Below are positions 34,339-44,144 of a DNA stretch of 64,000 nt, in pieces (position 1 is the first letter of the stretch; every line of letters starts with the position of its first letter). Origin of the DNA: Halomicrobium salinisoli (GTDB lineage: Archaea > Halobacteriota > Halobacteria > Halobacteriales > Haloarculaceae); contig NZ_CP084463.1 of the NCBI RefSeq assembly GCF_020405185.1, forward strand, positions 2,108,001 to 2,172,000, given 5' to 3'. Both the position numbers and the translations under genes were made by a program. The notes under the pieces were generated by a model. The model was not told the origin of the DNA, made no database searches, and saw nothing but the letters and a program-made list of their open reading frames with translations.

Positions 34339-35520
34339 GTGACCGAGCGACGGACGCGCTTCGCGCTGGCCGGGATCGTCTTCGCGGTTCTGTTCGCCCA
34401 GGTGCTGCTGTACCCGGGGATCGACGCGCTGGTGGCGGCGCTGGGCGCGGACGCGGCGCTGTCGGGGAGCATGTGGTTCCTCGCGGCCGAGTTCGCCGCC
34501 TTCGTCGCCTTCGCCGGCGTGTGGGGTGCCGCCAGCGACGCCGTCGGGCGGCGGGCCCCGCTGATCGCCATTGGGGCCATCGGCGGCGCCGCGGGGTACG
34601 CGATCCTCGCCGCGATTCCGCGACTCGGCGGCGCGGGCTTTCTCGCCATCCTCGGGCTGCGCGTCCTCCAGGGCGCCAGCACCATCGGCGCCTTCTCGCT
34701 GGCGATGACGATGCTGCTGGACCTGGAGGGCGGCCAGGGGAAGAACATGGGCGCGGCGGGCATCGCCATCGGCTCCGGGACGGCGCTGGGCGCGCCGCTG
34801 GGCGGCCAGCTGTACGAGATCGGCCCGCTGGTCCCGCTGATCGCCGCCGCCGGCCTGCTCGCCGCGGTGGCCGTCGCCGCGCTGCTCGTCGAGGACCGCG
34901 CGCCCGGCAGCCGAGAGGGCGTCGGCGCGATTCTGTCCTCCGTGACCGACCGGCCCGCGCTGGTCGTGCCCTACGCCTTCGGGTTCATCGACCGGTTCAC
35001 CGCGGGCTTCTTCGCGCTGGTGGGCACGCTGTACTTCCGGACCGCCTTCGGCCTGAGCGCCGGCGCGACCGGGCTGATGCTGGCGCTGTTCTTCGCCCCC
35101 TTCGCGCTGTTCCAGTACCCCTTCGGGACCCTCTCCGACCGGATCGGCCGGACGGTCCCGGTGGTCCTCGGATCGGTCTGTTACGGGCTCGTGGTGATCG
35201 CCGTGGGCCTCGCCCCGACGGTGGAACTGGCCGGCGCGGCGATGGTGGCGGTCGGCGTCGTCGGCGCGCTGATGGCGCCCGCGACGATGGCGCTGGTCGG
35301 CGACCTGGCCCCGCCCGACCGCCGCGGCGTCGCGATGGCGGGGTTCAACGTCTTCGGCAGCGTCGGCTTCCTGGCCGGCATCCTCGGCGGCGGCGCGGTC
35401 GCCGACGCCTACGGGTTCACGGCGGCCTTCGGCGTCGCCGGCGCCACGGAGCTGCTCGTGGCGCTCGTGACCCTGCCCGTCTTCCTCCGGCTGCGACTGC
35501 CCCGACCAGCGGCCGAGTAG
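34339..35520 (+). CDS. MFS transporter
   Basis: This 393-residue major facilitator has 12 predicted membrane helices. The loop 2-3 motif GAASDAVGRRAPL matches the family signature, and its half-repeat GTLSDRIGRTVPV is in the second half. Loop 6-7 is short. The start is a GTG, which fits the position of the first helix. Substrate is not visible in the sequence. The divergent GH3 glycosidase hints at sugar transport, while the TetR-like operator would equally suit a drug-efflux pump. Confidence 0.88.
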   Translation: MTERRTRFALAGIVFAVLFAQVLLYPGIDALVAALGADAALSGSMWFLAAEFAAFVAFAGVWGAASDAVGRRAPLIAIGAIGGAAGYAILAAIPRLGGAGFLAILGLRVLQGASTIGAFSLAMTMLLDLEGGQGKNMGAAGIAIGSGTALGAPLGGQLYEIGPLVPLIAAAGLLAAVAVAALLVEDRAPGSREGVGAILSSVTDRPALVVPYAFGFIDRFTAGFFALVGTLYFRTAFGLSAGATGLMLALFFAPFALFQYPFGTLSDRIGRTVPVVLGSVCYGLVVIAVGLAPTVELAGAAMVAVGVVGALMAPATMALVGDLAPPDRRGVAMAGFNVFGSVGFLAGILGGGAVADAYGFTAAFGVAGATELLVALVTLPVFLRLRLPRPAAE

Positions 35521-35589
35521 CCGACGAGTCGACGGGACCGCGACCGATCGACACGCGGGTATATAGCCGTCGAGGGCGTACGTACCCGT

Positions 35590-35856
35590 ATGGCAGAGGA
35601 AGTCCTCTTCGAGGCGGAATCGACCCGGTCGCGATCGGACGTGGCCGCGTACCTGCGGACCGTGGCGGACAGGCTCGAGGACGGCGACGCGCTCTCGCTG
35701 AACGCCGGCGACCAGTCCGTAACGCTGGACCCGCCCGAGACCGTCGAGTTCGAGGTGAAGGCCGAGCGCGAGAACGGGGAGCGCAGCGTCGAGTTCGAGG
35801 TGGAGTGGGACGAGGACAGCGCCGACGAGACGAGCGGCGACCTGACCATCGAGTGA
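35590..35856 (+). CDS. Amphi-Trp domain protein
   Basis: This 88-residue protein is almost entirely an amphi-Trp domain, a small alpha/beta domain frequent in haloarchaea. It starts with EEVLFEAESTRSRSDVAAYLRTVADRLEDG and ends in EFEVEWDEDSA, with the single Trp near the C-terminus. The domain's function is unknown. A TATA-like GGTATATAGCC lies 25-33 nt before the start. Confidence 0.85.
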   Translation: MAEEVLFEAESTRSRSDVAAYLRTVADRLEDGDALSLNAGDQSVTLDPPETVEFEVKAERENGERSVEFEVEWDEDSADETSGDLTIE

Positions 35857-35984
35857 CGCCGCCGCGGGGACGACCGGCGGCCGAGGGCGCGTAGTGGCCA
35901 GACCGCCCCCAGCTACTATCATAAACATCTCTCCGGTACGCGGGCGAAAGCAAGCCATTTGGCGGGGCCGCGCCGAATAGAGGT

Positions 35985-36431
35985 ATGGATCTGCTGGGTG
36001 CCCTGCGCGAGGACGAGCCCCGCGTGGGGCTGTTCGTCGACGGGCCGAACGTCCTCCGGTCGGAGTTCGACGTCGACCTCGACGACGTGCGGGCCGTCGC
36101 CGGGGACCACGGCCGGGTGGCCATCGCGCGGCTGTACCTCGACGAGCACGCGACGCCGAGCCTCATCCAGGCCGGGGAGGCGCGGGGCTTCGAGGTGGTG
36201 ACGACGAGCGGCGACGTGGACGTGCGACTCGCCGTCGACGCGACGGCGGCCGCCATCGACGACCGGATCGACGTGCTCGCGGTGGCCTCGCGCGACACCG
36301 ACTTCAAGCCGGCCCTGGAGTCGGCCGCCGAACGCGGCGTGCGGACGCTGGCCATCGCGCCCGGGGAGCACGGCCGCTCGGACGCCCTGCGGAACGCCGC
36401 CCAGGACGCGGTGACGCTGGAGGACGTCTAG
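35985..36431 (+). CDS. NYN (PIN-like) domain protein
   Basis: The 148-residue protein is a compact NYN domain. It has VGLFVDGPNVL (residues 14-24) at the first strand and VDVRLAVDATAAAIDDRIDVLAVASRDTDF further on, with the acidic residues that bind metal in PIN-like nucleases. NYN proteins are predicted RNases, some acting in tRNA or mRNA processing. It matches an archaeal family that is widely conserved but uncharacterised. It is followed by a TatD-like hydrolase, 96 nt apart. Confidence 0.87.
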   Translation: MDLLGALREDEPRVGLFVDGPNVLRSEFDVDLDDVRAVAGDHGRVAIARLYLDEHATPSLIQAGEARGFEVVTTSGDVDVRLAVDATAAAIDDRIDVLAVASRDTDFKPALESAAERGVRTLAIAPGEHGRSDALRNAAQDAVTLEDV

Positions 36432-36527
36432 GCGTCCGCGGCCGCGCGCGCGTGCCGCCACCGTCGCCGGTGACGCCCGCCGACCGCTGACGAACCGCTT
36501 TTCCCGTCGTCGCCCGCACCTCCGCAC

Positions 36528-37379
36528 ATGGACGAACTCGACGTGCCCGTGCTGGACAACCACCTCCACCTCGACCCCGTGAACGGCCGCGGAGTCGAGG
36601 CGGTCGAGGAGTTCGTCGACCGCGGCGGAACGCACCTGCTCGTGCTGAACAAGCCCTCCTGGAACCTCGTCGAGGCGGCGACCGACGCGGAGACGTTCCG
36701 AGAGGGGTTCGACCTCACCGTCGAGGTGACCGAGGCCGCCGACGAGGTGCTGCCCGGCCGGGCGTGGCCGGTGCTGGGCGTCCACCCGGCGCTGATCTCG
36801 AAGCTGGTCGAGGACGGCTACGAGCCCGGAGAGGCGAGGGACGTCATGCAGACGGGCCTGGACGTCGCCGCCGAGTACGTCGCCGACGGGCCCGCGCTCG
36901 CGATCAAGTCCGGCCGGCCCCACTACGACGTCGACGACGACGTCTGGGCGGCCTCCAACGAGGTGATGCGCCACGCCTTCGCGCTGGGCGCCGAAGTCGG
37001 CTGTCCGGTCCAGCTCCACACCGAGGGCGGCGAGGACTTCACCGAGGTCGCCGAGTGGGCCGAGGACGAGGGGCTGCCGCGGGACCAGGTGGTCAAGCAC
37101 TTCTCGAACGGGTCGGTTCGCGGCCCGATCAAGAGCGTCATCGCGAACAAGGACGACCTCCGGGACGCCGTCGAGAGCGGCGACCCGTTCCTCATGGAGA
37201 CCGACTACATCGACGACCCGGACCGGCCGGGCGCGGTGCTCGGCCCGAAGACCGTCCCGCGGCGCGTCCGGTGGCTCCTCCAGGAGGGCCACGAGGAGGC
37301 CGTCCGGCGGGCCCACGTGGAGACGCCGGCGCGGGTGTACGGGATCGACACGGAGGCGACGCTGTCGGACGGCGAGTGA
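36528..37379 (+). CDS. TatD-related metal-dependent hydrolase
   Basis: This 283-residue amidohydrolase-fold protein has the first metal-binding motif DNHLHLD (residues 10-16). It also shows a Lys/His pattern with LAIKSGRPHY and VQLHTEGGE, and the final Asp in LMETDYIDDP. It belongs to an archaeal branch related to TatD DNases. Its true substrate is unknown; nuclease activity is only inferred from the family. TTTTCCC 30 nt upstream may be part of its promoter. It is convergent with trkA. Confidence 0.86.
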   Translation: MDELDVPVLDNHLHLDPVNGRGVEAVEEFVDRGGTHLLVLNKPSWNLVEAATDAETFREGFDLTVEVTEAADEVLPGRAWPVLGVHPALISKLVEDGYEPGEARDVMQTGLDVAAEYVADGPALAIKSGRPHYDVDDDVWAASNEVMRHAFALGAEVGCPVQLHTEGGEDFTEVAEWAEDEGLPRDQVVKHFSNGSVRGPIKSVIANKDDLRDAVESGDPFLMETDYIDDPDRPGAVLGPKTVPRRVRWLLQEGHEEAVRRAHVETPARVYGIDTEATLSDGE

Positions 37380-37403
37380 ACGGTCGGAAATCCCGGCGCC
37401 GAC

Positions 37404-38738
37404 TCAGATCCGGTCGGTGACCTCGTCGAGGACGGACGTGTCCACGAACAGGATGACGTGATCGCCCGCCTGGATGACGGTGTCGCCCCGCGGAGTCACG
37501 AGCGTCCCGCCGCGGGAGATGGCCCCGACGACGACCCCGTCGGGCAGGTCGCCCACGGCGTCGCGGATCGGGCGGTCGGCCAGCACGCTGCCCTCGCCGA
37601 TCTCGATCTCGACGACCTCGGCGCGGTCGTTCTCCAGCATCGCGATCTTCTCCGTCTGGCCCTCGCGGGTGAACCGGACGATCTCCTCGGCGGTCTCCTG
37701 GCGGGGGTTGACGGCGATGTCCACACCGACCGTCTCGAACAGGCCGGCGTACTCGGCCGTTTCGACGATGGCGATCGTTCGCTCGACGCCGAGGCGGTCG
37801 GCGAGTAGCGAAACCAGCAGGTTCTTCTCGTCGCTCTCGAGCGCGGAGACGACGACGTCGGCCTCGTCGATGTGCTCTCGCGCGAGGAACTCGACGTCCG
37901 TCGCGTCGCTCTCGAGGACGGTCGTCTGCGGGAGCTGTTCGGCGAGTTCGCGGGCCCGCTCCCGGTCGCGCTCGATCAGCTTCGGCCGGAAGCCGTGCTC
38001 CTCGAACAGGCGGGCCGTCTGGAAGCCGACCTCGCCGCCGCCGACGATCACGACCTCCTCCGCGCCCTCGTCACCGGGCTCGGCGACGGCGTCGGCGAAC
38101 TCCCGGATCGAGTCCGAACTCCCGATGACGACCACCCTGTCGCCCATCGTGAGCCTGGTCGATCCGGTCGGGATGAGGACGTCGTCGTCGCGGAAGACGG
38201 CCGCGAAGGTGAGCGACGAGTACCGGTCGGCCTGGCTGACGGTCTGGTCGGCGATTTCGCTCTCGGCGGTGACCTCGAACTCGGCCATCCTGACGATGCC
38301 GCCGGCGAAGGTGTCCACGTCGTGGGCGCCGGGGACGCCGGTGATCCGGAAGATGGCCTCCGCGGCCAGCAGGTCCGTACAGACCATGAAGTCCACGCCG
38401 AAGGCCCCCTCGGCGTTCTTCCAGGTGGCCAGCAGGTCCCGGCGCTTGACCCGCGCCACGGTGAAGGGATCGCCGATGGTCTTGGCGGCCCCGCAGGCCA
38501 CGATGTTGGCCTCGTCGACGTCGGTACTGGCGATCAGCATGTCGGCCTGATCGATGCCGGCCTCCCGGAGTACGTCGAGGTTCGTGCCGTCCCCGTGGAC
38601 GGCCAGCACGTCCAGCGAGTAGGTCAGCTCCTCGACGAGGTCACCGTCGCGCTCGACGACGACCACGTCGTGGGCGTCCGCGAGGTTCGCGGCGATGGAC
38701 CGGCCGACCTCGCCGGCGCCGATGACCACTACGCGCAC
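37404..38738 (-). CDS. trkA: TrkA, potassium uptake regulatory subunit
   Basis: TrkA is a cytoplasmic NAD-binding gate for the TrkH channel. The 444-residue protein has two RCK units. Each has a Rossmann fold (VVVIGAGEVGRSIA and VVIVGGGEVGFQTA) and a TrkA-C domain (LIPTGSTRLTMGDRVVVIG and LVTPRGDTVIQAGDHVILF). A GTG start at 38738 was chosen: it gives the typical VRVVVIGAGEVG N-terminus and follows GGGAG at about 8 nt. A GTG three codons further upstream is also possible. trkH precedes it in the same direction. Confidence 0.93.
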   Translation of the reverse strand: MRVVVIGAGEVGRSIAANLADAHDVVVVERDGDLVEELTYSLDVLAVHGDGTNLDVLREAGIDQADMLIASTDVDEANIVACGAAKTIGDPFTVARVKRRDLLATWKNAEGAFGVDFMVCTDLLAAEAIFRITGVPGAHDVDTFAGGIVRMAEFEVTAESEIADQTVSQADRYSSLTFAAVFRDDDVLIPTGSTRLTMGDRVVVIGSSDSIREFADAVAEPGDEGAEEVVIVGGGEVGFQTARLFEEHGFRPKLIERDRERARELAEQLPQTTVLESDATDVEFLAREHIDEADVVVSALESDEKNLLVSLLADRLGVERTIAIVETAEYAGLFETVGVDIAVNPRQETAEEIVRFTREGQTEKIAMLENDRAEVVEIEIGEGSVLADRPIRDAVGDLPDGVVVGAISRGGTLVTPRGDTVIQAGDHVILFVDTSVLDEVTDRI

Positions 38739-38834
38739 GCGGACCACTCCCGGTTCATGGACGGTGCTTCGGAAGGTGCGGGGAAGTGGGTTTCGGAGTC
38801 ACTGGACCGACAGGATCGGCGACGAGAAGGGCGG

Positions 38835-40412
38835 TCACCGGCCGTCGAGGCCGTTGACGAACAGCGCGAGCACCGGGACGATTTCGAGCCGACCGAACCA
38901 CATCAGTCCGACCATCAGGAGCTTCGACCAGTCGGAGAACCACAGATAGCTCCCGAAGGGACCGAGGTCGCCGAAGCCCGGCCCGATGTTCCCGAGCGTC
39001 GCGATTGAGGCGCTGATCGCCTCGATGACCGTCAGCCCCAGGCCGATCCTGGCGGCGTCGAGGCTGATGAGCACCGTCGAGATCCCGAACACGAGCAGGT
39101 ACAGCAGCGTGAACGCCATGATCCCGCGGACAGACTCCTCGTCGACGACTCGGCCCGCCAGGCGCACCGGTTCGACCGCGTTGGGGTTGGCAGCGACGAA
39201 CAGCTGCCGGCGCACACCCTTCAGGACGATGATCCAGCGAATCACCTTGACCCCGCCCCCGGTCGAGCCGGCGGAGCCGCCGACGAACATCGCGAACAGG
39301 AGCACGAGCTTCGCGTGGGCGCCCCACTCGACGAAGTCGCTGGTGGCGTATCCCGTCGAATTCAGCAGCGACGTGATCTGGAAGGCGGCCTGCCGGAGGG
39401 CGTTCTCGGTCACGCCCTCGGTCGCCCCGCCGAGTTCCAGGGCCGGCGCCGCGCCGCGGAACAGCAGGACGCCGGTGATCGCCGTCAGCACGGCGACGGC
39501 GCCGGCGTAGGCGCGGAACTCCGGATCGTCGGCCAGCGCGTCGATCTCGCCGCGGATCACGTGCCAGAACAGCGCGAAGTTGACGCCGGCGACGAACATG
39601 AAGGGGATGACGACCCACTGGACGACCGCCGAGAAGGCCGCGACGCTGTCGGCCTCGGGGGAGAACCCGCCCGTCGGCAGCGTGGTGAACCCGTGGGCGA
39701 TCGCGTTGTACAGGCCCATCTCCGGGGCCATCCCGGCCAGGTGGAGACCGTACAGGATGAGGATGTACAGCAGCGTGAATCCGACGTAGATGAGCCACAG
39801 CGCCCGCGCCGTCTCGACGATCCGGGGCGTGAGCTTCTGGAGTTCCGGGCCGGGTGCTTCCGACTGCATCAGCTCGGCGCCGTTGACCGCCAGCTCCGGG
39901 AGGATGGCGATCATGAGCACGATGATCCCCATGCCGCCGAGCCACTGGGTGAGCTGGCGCCACATCATCACGGCGTGGGAGTGCCGATCGAGGCTGATCG
40001 CGCCCAGCACCGTCGCCCCGGTGGTGGTGAACCCGCTCATCGACTCGAACAGGGCGTTGACCGGGTGCGCCAGCGTCGACTGCGGTGCGGACGGTTCGAT
40101 CAGGAACGGGATCCCGTTGCCCGCAAGCAGGTACGGGATGGTCCCGACGACGGCGACGGCCAGCCACGCGAGCGAGACCAGCAGGAGCGCCTCGCGCGGG
40201 CCGAGGTCCGGATCGGGGTCGAGGTGCTCCAGCGACAGTCCGATGGCTCCGGCGGCCAGAATCGAGACGACGAACACCCAGACGTCGTCGCCGTAGACGA
40301 CGGCCACGACGAGGGGGACGAGCAGCGACAGCGAGAGGTACTTCACGATGGTCCCGACGAGACTGACGCTGGCCCGCCAGTCGATCCGCAATCTCGCCGC
40401 GAGTCCGCGCAT
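38835..40412 (-). CDS. trkH: TrkH, potassium uptake channel subunit
   Basis: TrkH is the potassium-translocating subunit that maintains the molar cytoplasmic K+ of haloarchaea. The 525-residue protein has about ten membrane helices arranged as four channel repeats. Selectivity-filter-like segments are seen in SGFTTTGATVLG and in later SLLNSTGYATSD and ATLGNIGPGFGD repeats. A GGSAGSTGGGVKVIRW loop, typical of TrkH, follows. The gene precedes trkA, with 96 nt between them. TrkH and TrkA form the K+ uptake system together. Confidence 0.94.
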   Translation of the reverse strand: MRGLAARLRIDWRASVSLVGTIVKYLSLSLLVPLVVAVVYGDDVWVFVVSILAAGAIGLSLEHLDPDPDLGPREALLLVSLAWLAVAVVGTIPYLLAGNGIPFLIEPSAPQSTLAHPVNALFESMSGFTTTGATVLGAISLDRHSHAVMMWRQLTQWLGGMGIIVLMIAILPELAVNGAELMQSEAPGPELQKLTPRIVETARALWLIYVGFTLLYILILYGLHLAGMAPEMGLYNAIAHGFTTLPTGGFSPEADSVAAFSAVVQWVVIPFMFVAGVNFALFWHVIRGEIDALADDPEFRAYAGAVAVLTAITGVLLFRGAAPALELGGATEGVTENALRQAAFQITSLLNSTGYATSDFVEWGAHAKLVLLFAMFVGGSAGSTGGGVKVIRWIIVLKGVRRQLFVAANPNAVEPVRLAGRVVDEESVRGIMAFTLLYLLVFGISTVLISLDAARIGLGLTVIEAISASIATLGNIGPGFGDLGPFGSYLWFSDWSKLLMVGLMWFGRLEIVPVLALFVNGLDGR

Positions 40413-40607
40413 TATCGTCGGTGACCGTTACGCCGAGGTAAGAATTCACCGGAACGGACCGGTCGAATCCGTCGATCAGACGGGCGTCACGGTCGAGAGC
40501 GGAACAGTTACAGTCGCTCACAGGGTGTCTCTACACATGTTACTACTCGGCGGTGCGTCACGCGTAGCCGTGCCGAATCGACGAGTGCGGGCGAAACGGG
40601 GGGAACG

Positions 40608-41078
40608 ATGAGCGACCTCTTCGAGCGCGTGTTGCTCCCGATCGCGGAGAAGACGGACGCCCAGGCGACCGCACGGGCGGTCCAGGCTCACCTCGACGAC
40701 GACAGCCGGGTGATCGCCGTCCACGTCATCGAGAAGGCCGGCGGCGCCCCGGACAAGGCCGGCGTCGAGCAGCGCGAACTGGAGGCCGAGGAGTCCTTCG
40801 ACGCGCTCCGCGACGGACTGGGCGACGGCGACGTCGACACCGAGATCCGGTACGGGACCGACGTCGCCGACACGATCTTCGAGGCGGCCGCCGACCACGA
40901 CGTCAGCAGCATCGTCATCACGCCCCGGGGCGGCAGCCGGCTCGTCCGCCTGCTGACCGGCGACGTCGCGCTCGACATCGTCACCGAATCCGACCGGCCG
41001 GTGGTCGTCCTGCCGGACCCGGAGCGCGACGACGGGTCGGACGGCAGCACGGCGACAGACGGAGGGAGCGAAGCGTGA
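40608..41078 (+). CDS. Universal stress protein (UspA family)
   Basis: This 156-residue protein is one UspA domain, with a Rossmann-like fold. The ATP-binding motif is present in part: GGSRLVRLLTGDVALDIVTES resembles GxxGx9GSV in position, but some Gly are missing, so ATP binding is uncertain. The C-terminal SDGSTATDGGSEA tail is disordered. It lies divergent from trkH and upstream of an APC-UspA fusion permease. This suggests linked control of K+ and amino-acid uptake, which is an inference from position. Confidence 0.88.
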   Translation: MSDLFERVLLPIAEKTDAQATARAVQAHLDDDSRVIAVHVIEKAGGAPDKAGVEQRELEAEESFDALRDGLGDGDVDTEIRYGTDVADTIFEAAADHDVSSIVITPRGGSRLVRLLTGDVALDIVTESDRPVVVLPDPERDDGSDGSTATDGGSEA

Positions 41079-41183
41079 CGCCAGGGGTGGCAAGGCCGGT
41101 GACGGGCAGAGCCAGAGGTGATATCGTATGAGCGCCTCAATGCTCTCCGCCGCTCACGCGACCACCACGGGAGGTGGTCTTGT

Positions 41184-43418
41184 ATGAGCGGCGAACAGGA
41201 CCTCGCCAAGGACCTCGGCCCCCTCGCCGCGCTGACCATCGGCGTCGGGACGATGATCGGGGCGGGCATCTTCGTGCTGCCGGGCGACGCGATCAGCCAG
41301 TCGGGCTCGTTCGCCGTCATCTCGTTCGTGCTCGGCGGCGGCATCGCGCTGCTGACGGCGCTGTCGGCCAGCGAACTCGGGACGGCGATGCCGCGCTCGG
41401 GCGGGGCCTACTTCTACGTCAACCACGCGCTGGGGCCGCTGTTCGGCTCCATCGCCGGCTGGGCCAACTGGCTGGGACTGGCCTTCGCGTCCGCGTTCTA
41501 CATGGTCGGGTTCGGCCAGTACATCCAGAACATCTTCGGGCTGGACAGCGGCGTCGACCTCGTCGTGGTGACGGTCGACCCGACGCTGCTGATGGCGCTG
41601 GCCGGCGCGCTCCTGTTCATCACGGTCAACTACGTCGGCGCGAAGGAGACCGGCCGGCTGCAGAACATCATCGTCGTCCTGCTCGTGGCCATCCTGGCGG
41701 TGTTCACGGTCGCCGGGGCGCTCCGGGCCGACGCGGCTAACCTGCCCGCGGGCAAGGGCTGGGGGCCGATGATGACCACCACGGGGATCATCTTCGTCTC
41801 CTACCTCGGGTTCGTCCAGATCACGAGCGTCGCCGAGGAGATCAAGGATCCCGGCAGGAACCTCCCGCGGGCGGTCATCGGGAGCGTGCTGCTCGTGACG
41901 ACCATCTACGTGCTCGTGCTGGTGGCGATGGCCGCCGCGGTCGAACAGGGCTTCATCGAGAGCATCCCCGACGACGGCATCGCCGTCGTCGAGGTCGCTC
42001 GCATCCTGCTGGGACCGATCGGCGCGAGCGCGATGCTCGTCGGCGGACTGCTGGCGACGGCCTCCTCGGCCAACGCCTCCATCCTGGCGTCCTCGCGGAT
42101 CAACTTCGCGATGGGCCGGGACCGGATCGTCACGCCGAGCCTCAACGAGATCCACCCGCGGTTCGCGACGCCGTACCGATCCATCGCCGTCACCGGCGGG
42201 CTCATCCTCGTGTTCATCGCCTTCGGGACGGTGACGACGCTGGCGACGATGGGCAGCGTCCTCCACCTGATCATCTACGGCCTGCTGAACGTGGCCCTGA
42301 TCGTCATGCGCGAGGCCGACCCCGAGGACTACGATCCGGACTTCACGGTCCCGCTGTACCCCGCGACGCCGATCCTCGGCGCGCTGACGGCGTTCGCGCT
42401 CATCGCCTTCATCGAACCCGCGATCATCCTGCTCAGCGCGGCCCTGGTCGTTGGTGCCGTGGTCTGGTACTTCGGCTACGCGCGCACCCGGACGACCAAG
42501 CAGGGGATCCTCTCGGAGTGGGTCCTCAACCGGGCCGAACGGATGCCTGACTCGGCCGTCTCCGCCGCCGCCGGCGTCAAGCCCGACGGCGGGCAGTACC
42601 GGGTGATGGTGCCCCTGGCCAACCCGGAGCACGAGACCGACCTGATCGAACTGGCAAGCGCCATCGCCAAGCAGCGCGACGGCGTCGTCGTCGCGACCCA
42701 CGTCGTCAAGGTGCCGGACCAGACCGCCCTGCAGCGGGCCGCGGACAATCCCGACCAGTTCGACGGCTCCGGGGACATCCTGGAGCGGGCCCGCGCGGAC
42801 GCACAGACCCACGACGTCCCCATCGAGACGCACACGATCTACTCGCACCGCTCGTTCGAGGAGATCTTCGACGCCGCCGTCGACCACGACGCGGACATGG
42901 TCGTGATGGGCTGGGGCGAGGACGCCCACGGCTCGCCCGGCCGCGCCGAGTCCGCGTTCGACGAGGTCACGCGGGACGTCCCCTGCGACTTCCTGCTGCT
43001 GCGCGACCGCGGGTTCGACCCCTCGCGGATCCTCGTGCCGACCGCCGGCGGCCCCGACTCGGACCTGTCGGCGACCGTGGCCCGGCTGCTCGCGGACGAG
43101 TACGGGGCCGAGGTCACGCTGTTGAACGTCGCCGACGACCGCGAGGAGGGGGCGTCGTTCCTCGCGGAGTGGGCCGAGGAACACGGCTTCGCCGACGCCG
43201 AGCAGCGGATCGAGACCGGCGACGTCGAGACCGCCATCGAGCGGGCGGCCGACGACTCGACGCTCGTCGTCATCGGCGCCACGGAGGAGGGGCTGCTCCG
43301 CCGGCTCGTCTCCGGATCGCTCGTGCTCGACGTCGTCGAGGACGTCGACTGCTCGGTCCTGATGGCCGAGAAGCACCGGGACCGCGGCGTCTTCGAGCGG
43401 CTGTTCGGCAACCAGTGA
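41184..43418 (+). CDS. APC amino-acid permease fused to two UspA domains
   Basis: The first 450 residues of this 744-residue protein are an APC-superfamily permease with about twelve helices. It starts at LTIGVGTMIGAGIFVLPG, with the unwound first helix GAGIF. Residues from about 475 to the C-terminus are two UspA-type domains, the second ending in IGATEEGLLRRLVSGSLVLDV. Such fusions are common in haloarchaea and probably gate transport by nucleotide or stress signals. The start MSGEQDLAKDL follows a 6-bp hairpin (ACCACC...GGTGGT, 41161-41178). Substrate is not visible. It follows the UspA gene in the same direction. Confidence 0.92.
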   Translation: MSGEQDLAKDLGPLAALTIGVGTMIGAGIFVLPGDAISQSGSFAVISFVLGGGIALLTALSASELGTAMPRSGGAYFYVNHALGPLFGSIAGWANWLGLAFASAFYMVGFGQYIQNIFGLDSGVDLVVVTVDPTLLMALAGALLFITVNYVGAKETGRLQNIIVVLLVAILAVFTVAGALRADAANLPAGKGWGPMMTTTGIIFVSYLGFVQITSVAEEIKDPGRNLPRAVIGSVLLVTTIYVLVLVAMAAAVEQGFIESIPDDGIAVVEVARILLGPIGASAMLVGGLLATASSANASILASSRINFAMGRDRIVTPSLNEIHPRFATPYRSIAVTGGLILVFIAFGTVTTLATMGSVLHLIIYGLLNVALIVMREADPEDYDPDFTVPLYPATPILGALTAFALIAFIEPAIILLSAALVVGAVVWYFGYARTRTTKQGILSEWVLNRAERMPDSAVSAAAGVKPDGGQYRVMVPLANPEHETDLIELASAIAKQRDGVVVATHVVKVPDQTALQRAADNPDQFDGSGDILERARADAQTHDVPIETHTIYSHRSFEEIFDAAVDHDADMVVMGWGEDAHGSPGRAESAFDEVTRDVPCDFLLLRDRGFDPSRILVPTAGGPDSDLSATVARLLADEYGAEVTLLNVADDREEGASFLAEWAEEHGFADAEQRIETGDVETAIERAADDSTLVVIGATEEGLLRRLVSGSLVLDVVEDVDCSVLMAEKHRDRGVFERLFGNQ

Positions 43419-43571
43419 TTCGGCGGCTGTTCGGGACCCCATAACGCGACGACGACCGACCGCGTCGAACTCCGACGCGTCCCGGTGTGAGTCGGCCACC
43501 GTCGATTAATCCGCGCCGGCTTGCGCGTATCCGTCTCCGGTTCTTTTCAGTGAACCGCCACTAGTGGACCC

Positions 43572-44123
43572 ATGTCCGATTCTCCCTCCAGACGTGCCTT
43601 CCTCGCGACCGCGACGACGGCCCTCGTCGGATCGCAGGCGGGGTGTCTCTGGCTCAACGAGGAGTCCGCCGACGGGCACCTGTTCGTGGAGAACACCTCC
43701 ACCGACGTGTCGGTGATCGGTCTCACGGTGACGCCCGGTACCGATCAGGAGGGCGATCCCGTCGTCTCCGGCTGGTATCGACTTCCCGTCGACACCGGAT
43801 TCCGCTACGACGAGGTGCTCCAGTCGGGGACCGCGTACACGCTCACCGTCCGGCGGACGGACGTCGAACCACAGGACCGCGTCAGCGTCACTGTCCCGAC
43901 CTGCGAGAGCGGGAACACCGGCCGCACGGTCAGCGTCCGGGCCCAGGCCGACGGCCTCGGCGTCATCCCCTGGGGCTGCGAGGACTCCGACTACACCCTC
44001 CGCGAGCTCGACTACGGGCAACCGGACGAGTACGCCGTCGACCCGCCGGCGGGCGCCGACAGCCCGGCCGGAACGGAGACGCCAGCGGGAACGGAGCGCC
44101 CGACGGGAACGGACGGCGAGTGA
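43572..44123 (+). CDS. Tat-exported lipoprotein, function unknown
   Basis: This 183-residue protein begins MSDSPSRRAFLATATTAL, a Tat signal. The lipobox LVGSQAGC gives a lipid-modified Cys25. The mature part is a beta-rich domain with two other Cys (CESG and GCED) that could pair, and it ends in a Pro/Thr/Gly repeat tail (SPAGTETPAGTERPTGT). It is a secreted, membrane-anchored protein of unknown function. A TTCTTTTCAG stretch about 30 nt upstream may be its promoter. It is convergent with the thrombospondin-repeat gene. Confidence 0.82.
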   Translation: MSDSPSRRAFLATATTALVGSQAGCLWLNEESADGHLFVENTSTDVSVIGLTVTPGTDQEGDPVVSGWYRLPVDTGFRYDEVLQSGTAYTLTVRRTDVEPQDRVSVTVPTCESGNTGRTVSVRAQADGLGVIPWGCEDSDYTLRELDYGQPDEYAVDPPAGADSPAGTETPAGTERPTGTDGE

Positions 44124-44144
44124 TCCGACCTCCGAGGCGGGGCG

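Noticed and set aside
41154..43499. Minus-strand frame opposite the APC-UspA permease
   Set aside because: The translation is rich in Arg, Asp, His and Gln with no motif, whereas the plus strand has a clear permease and UspA domains.
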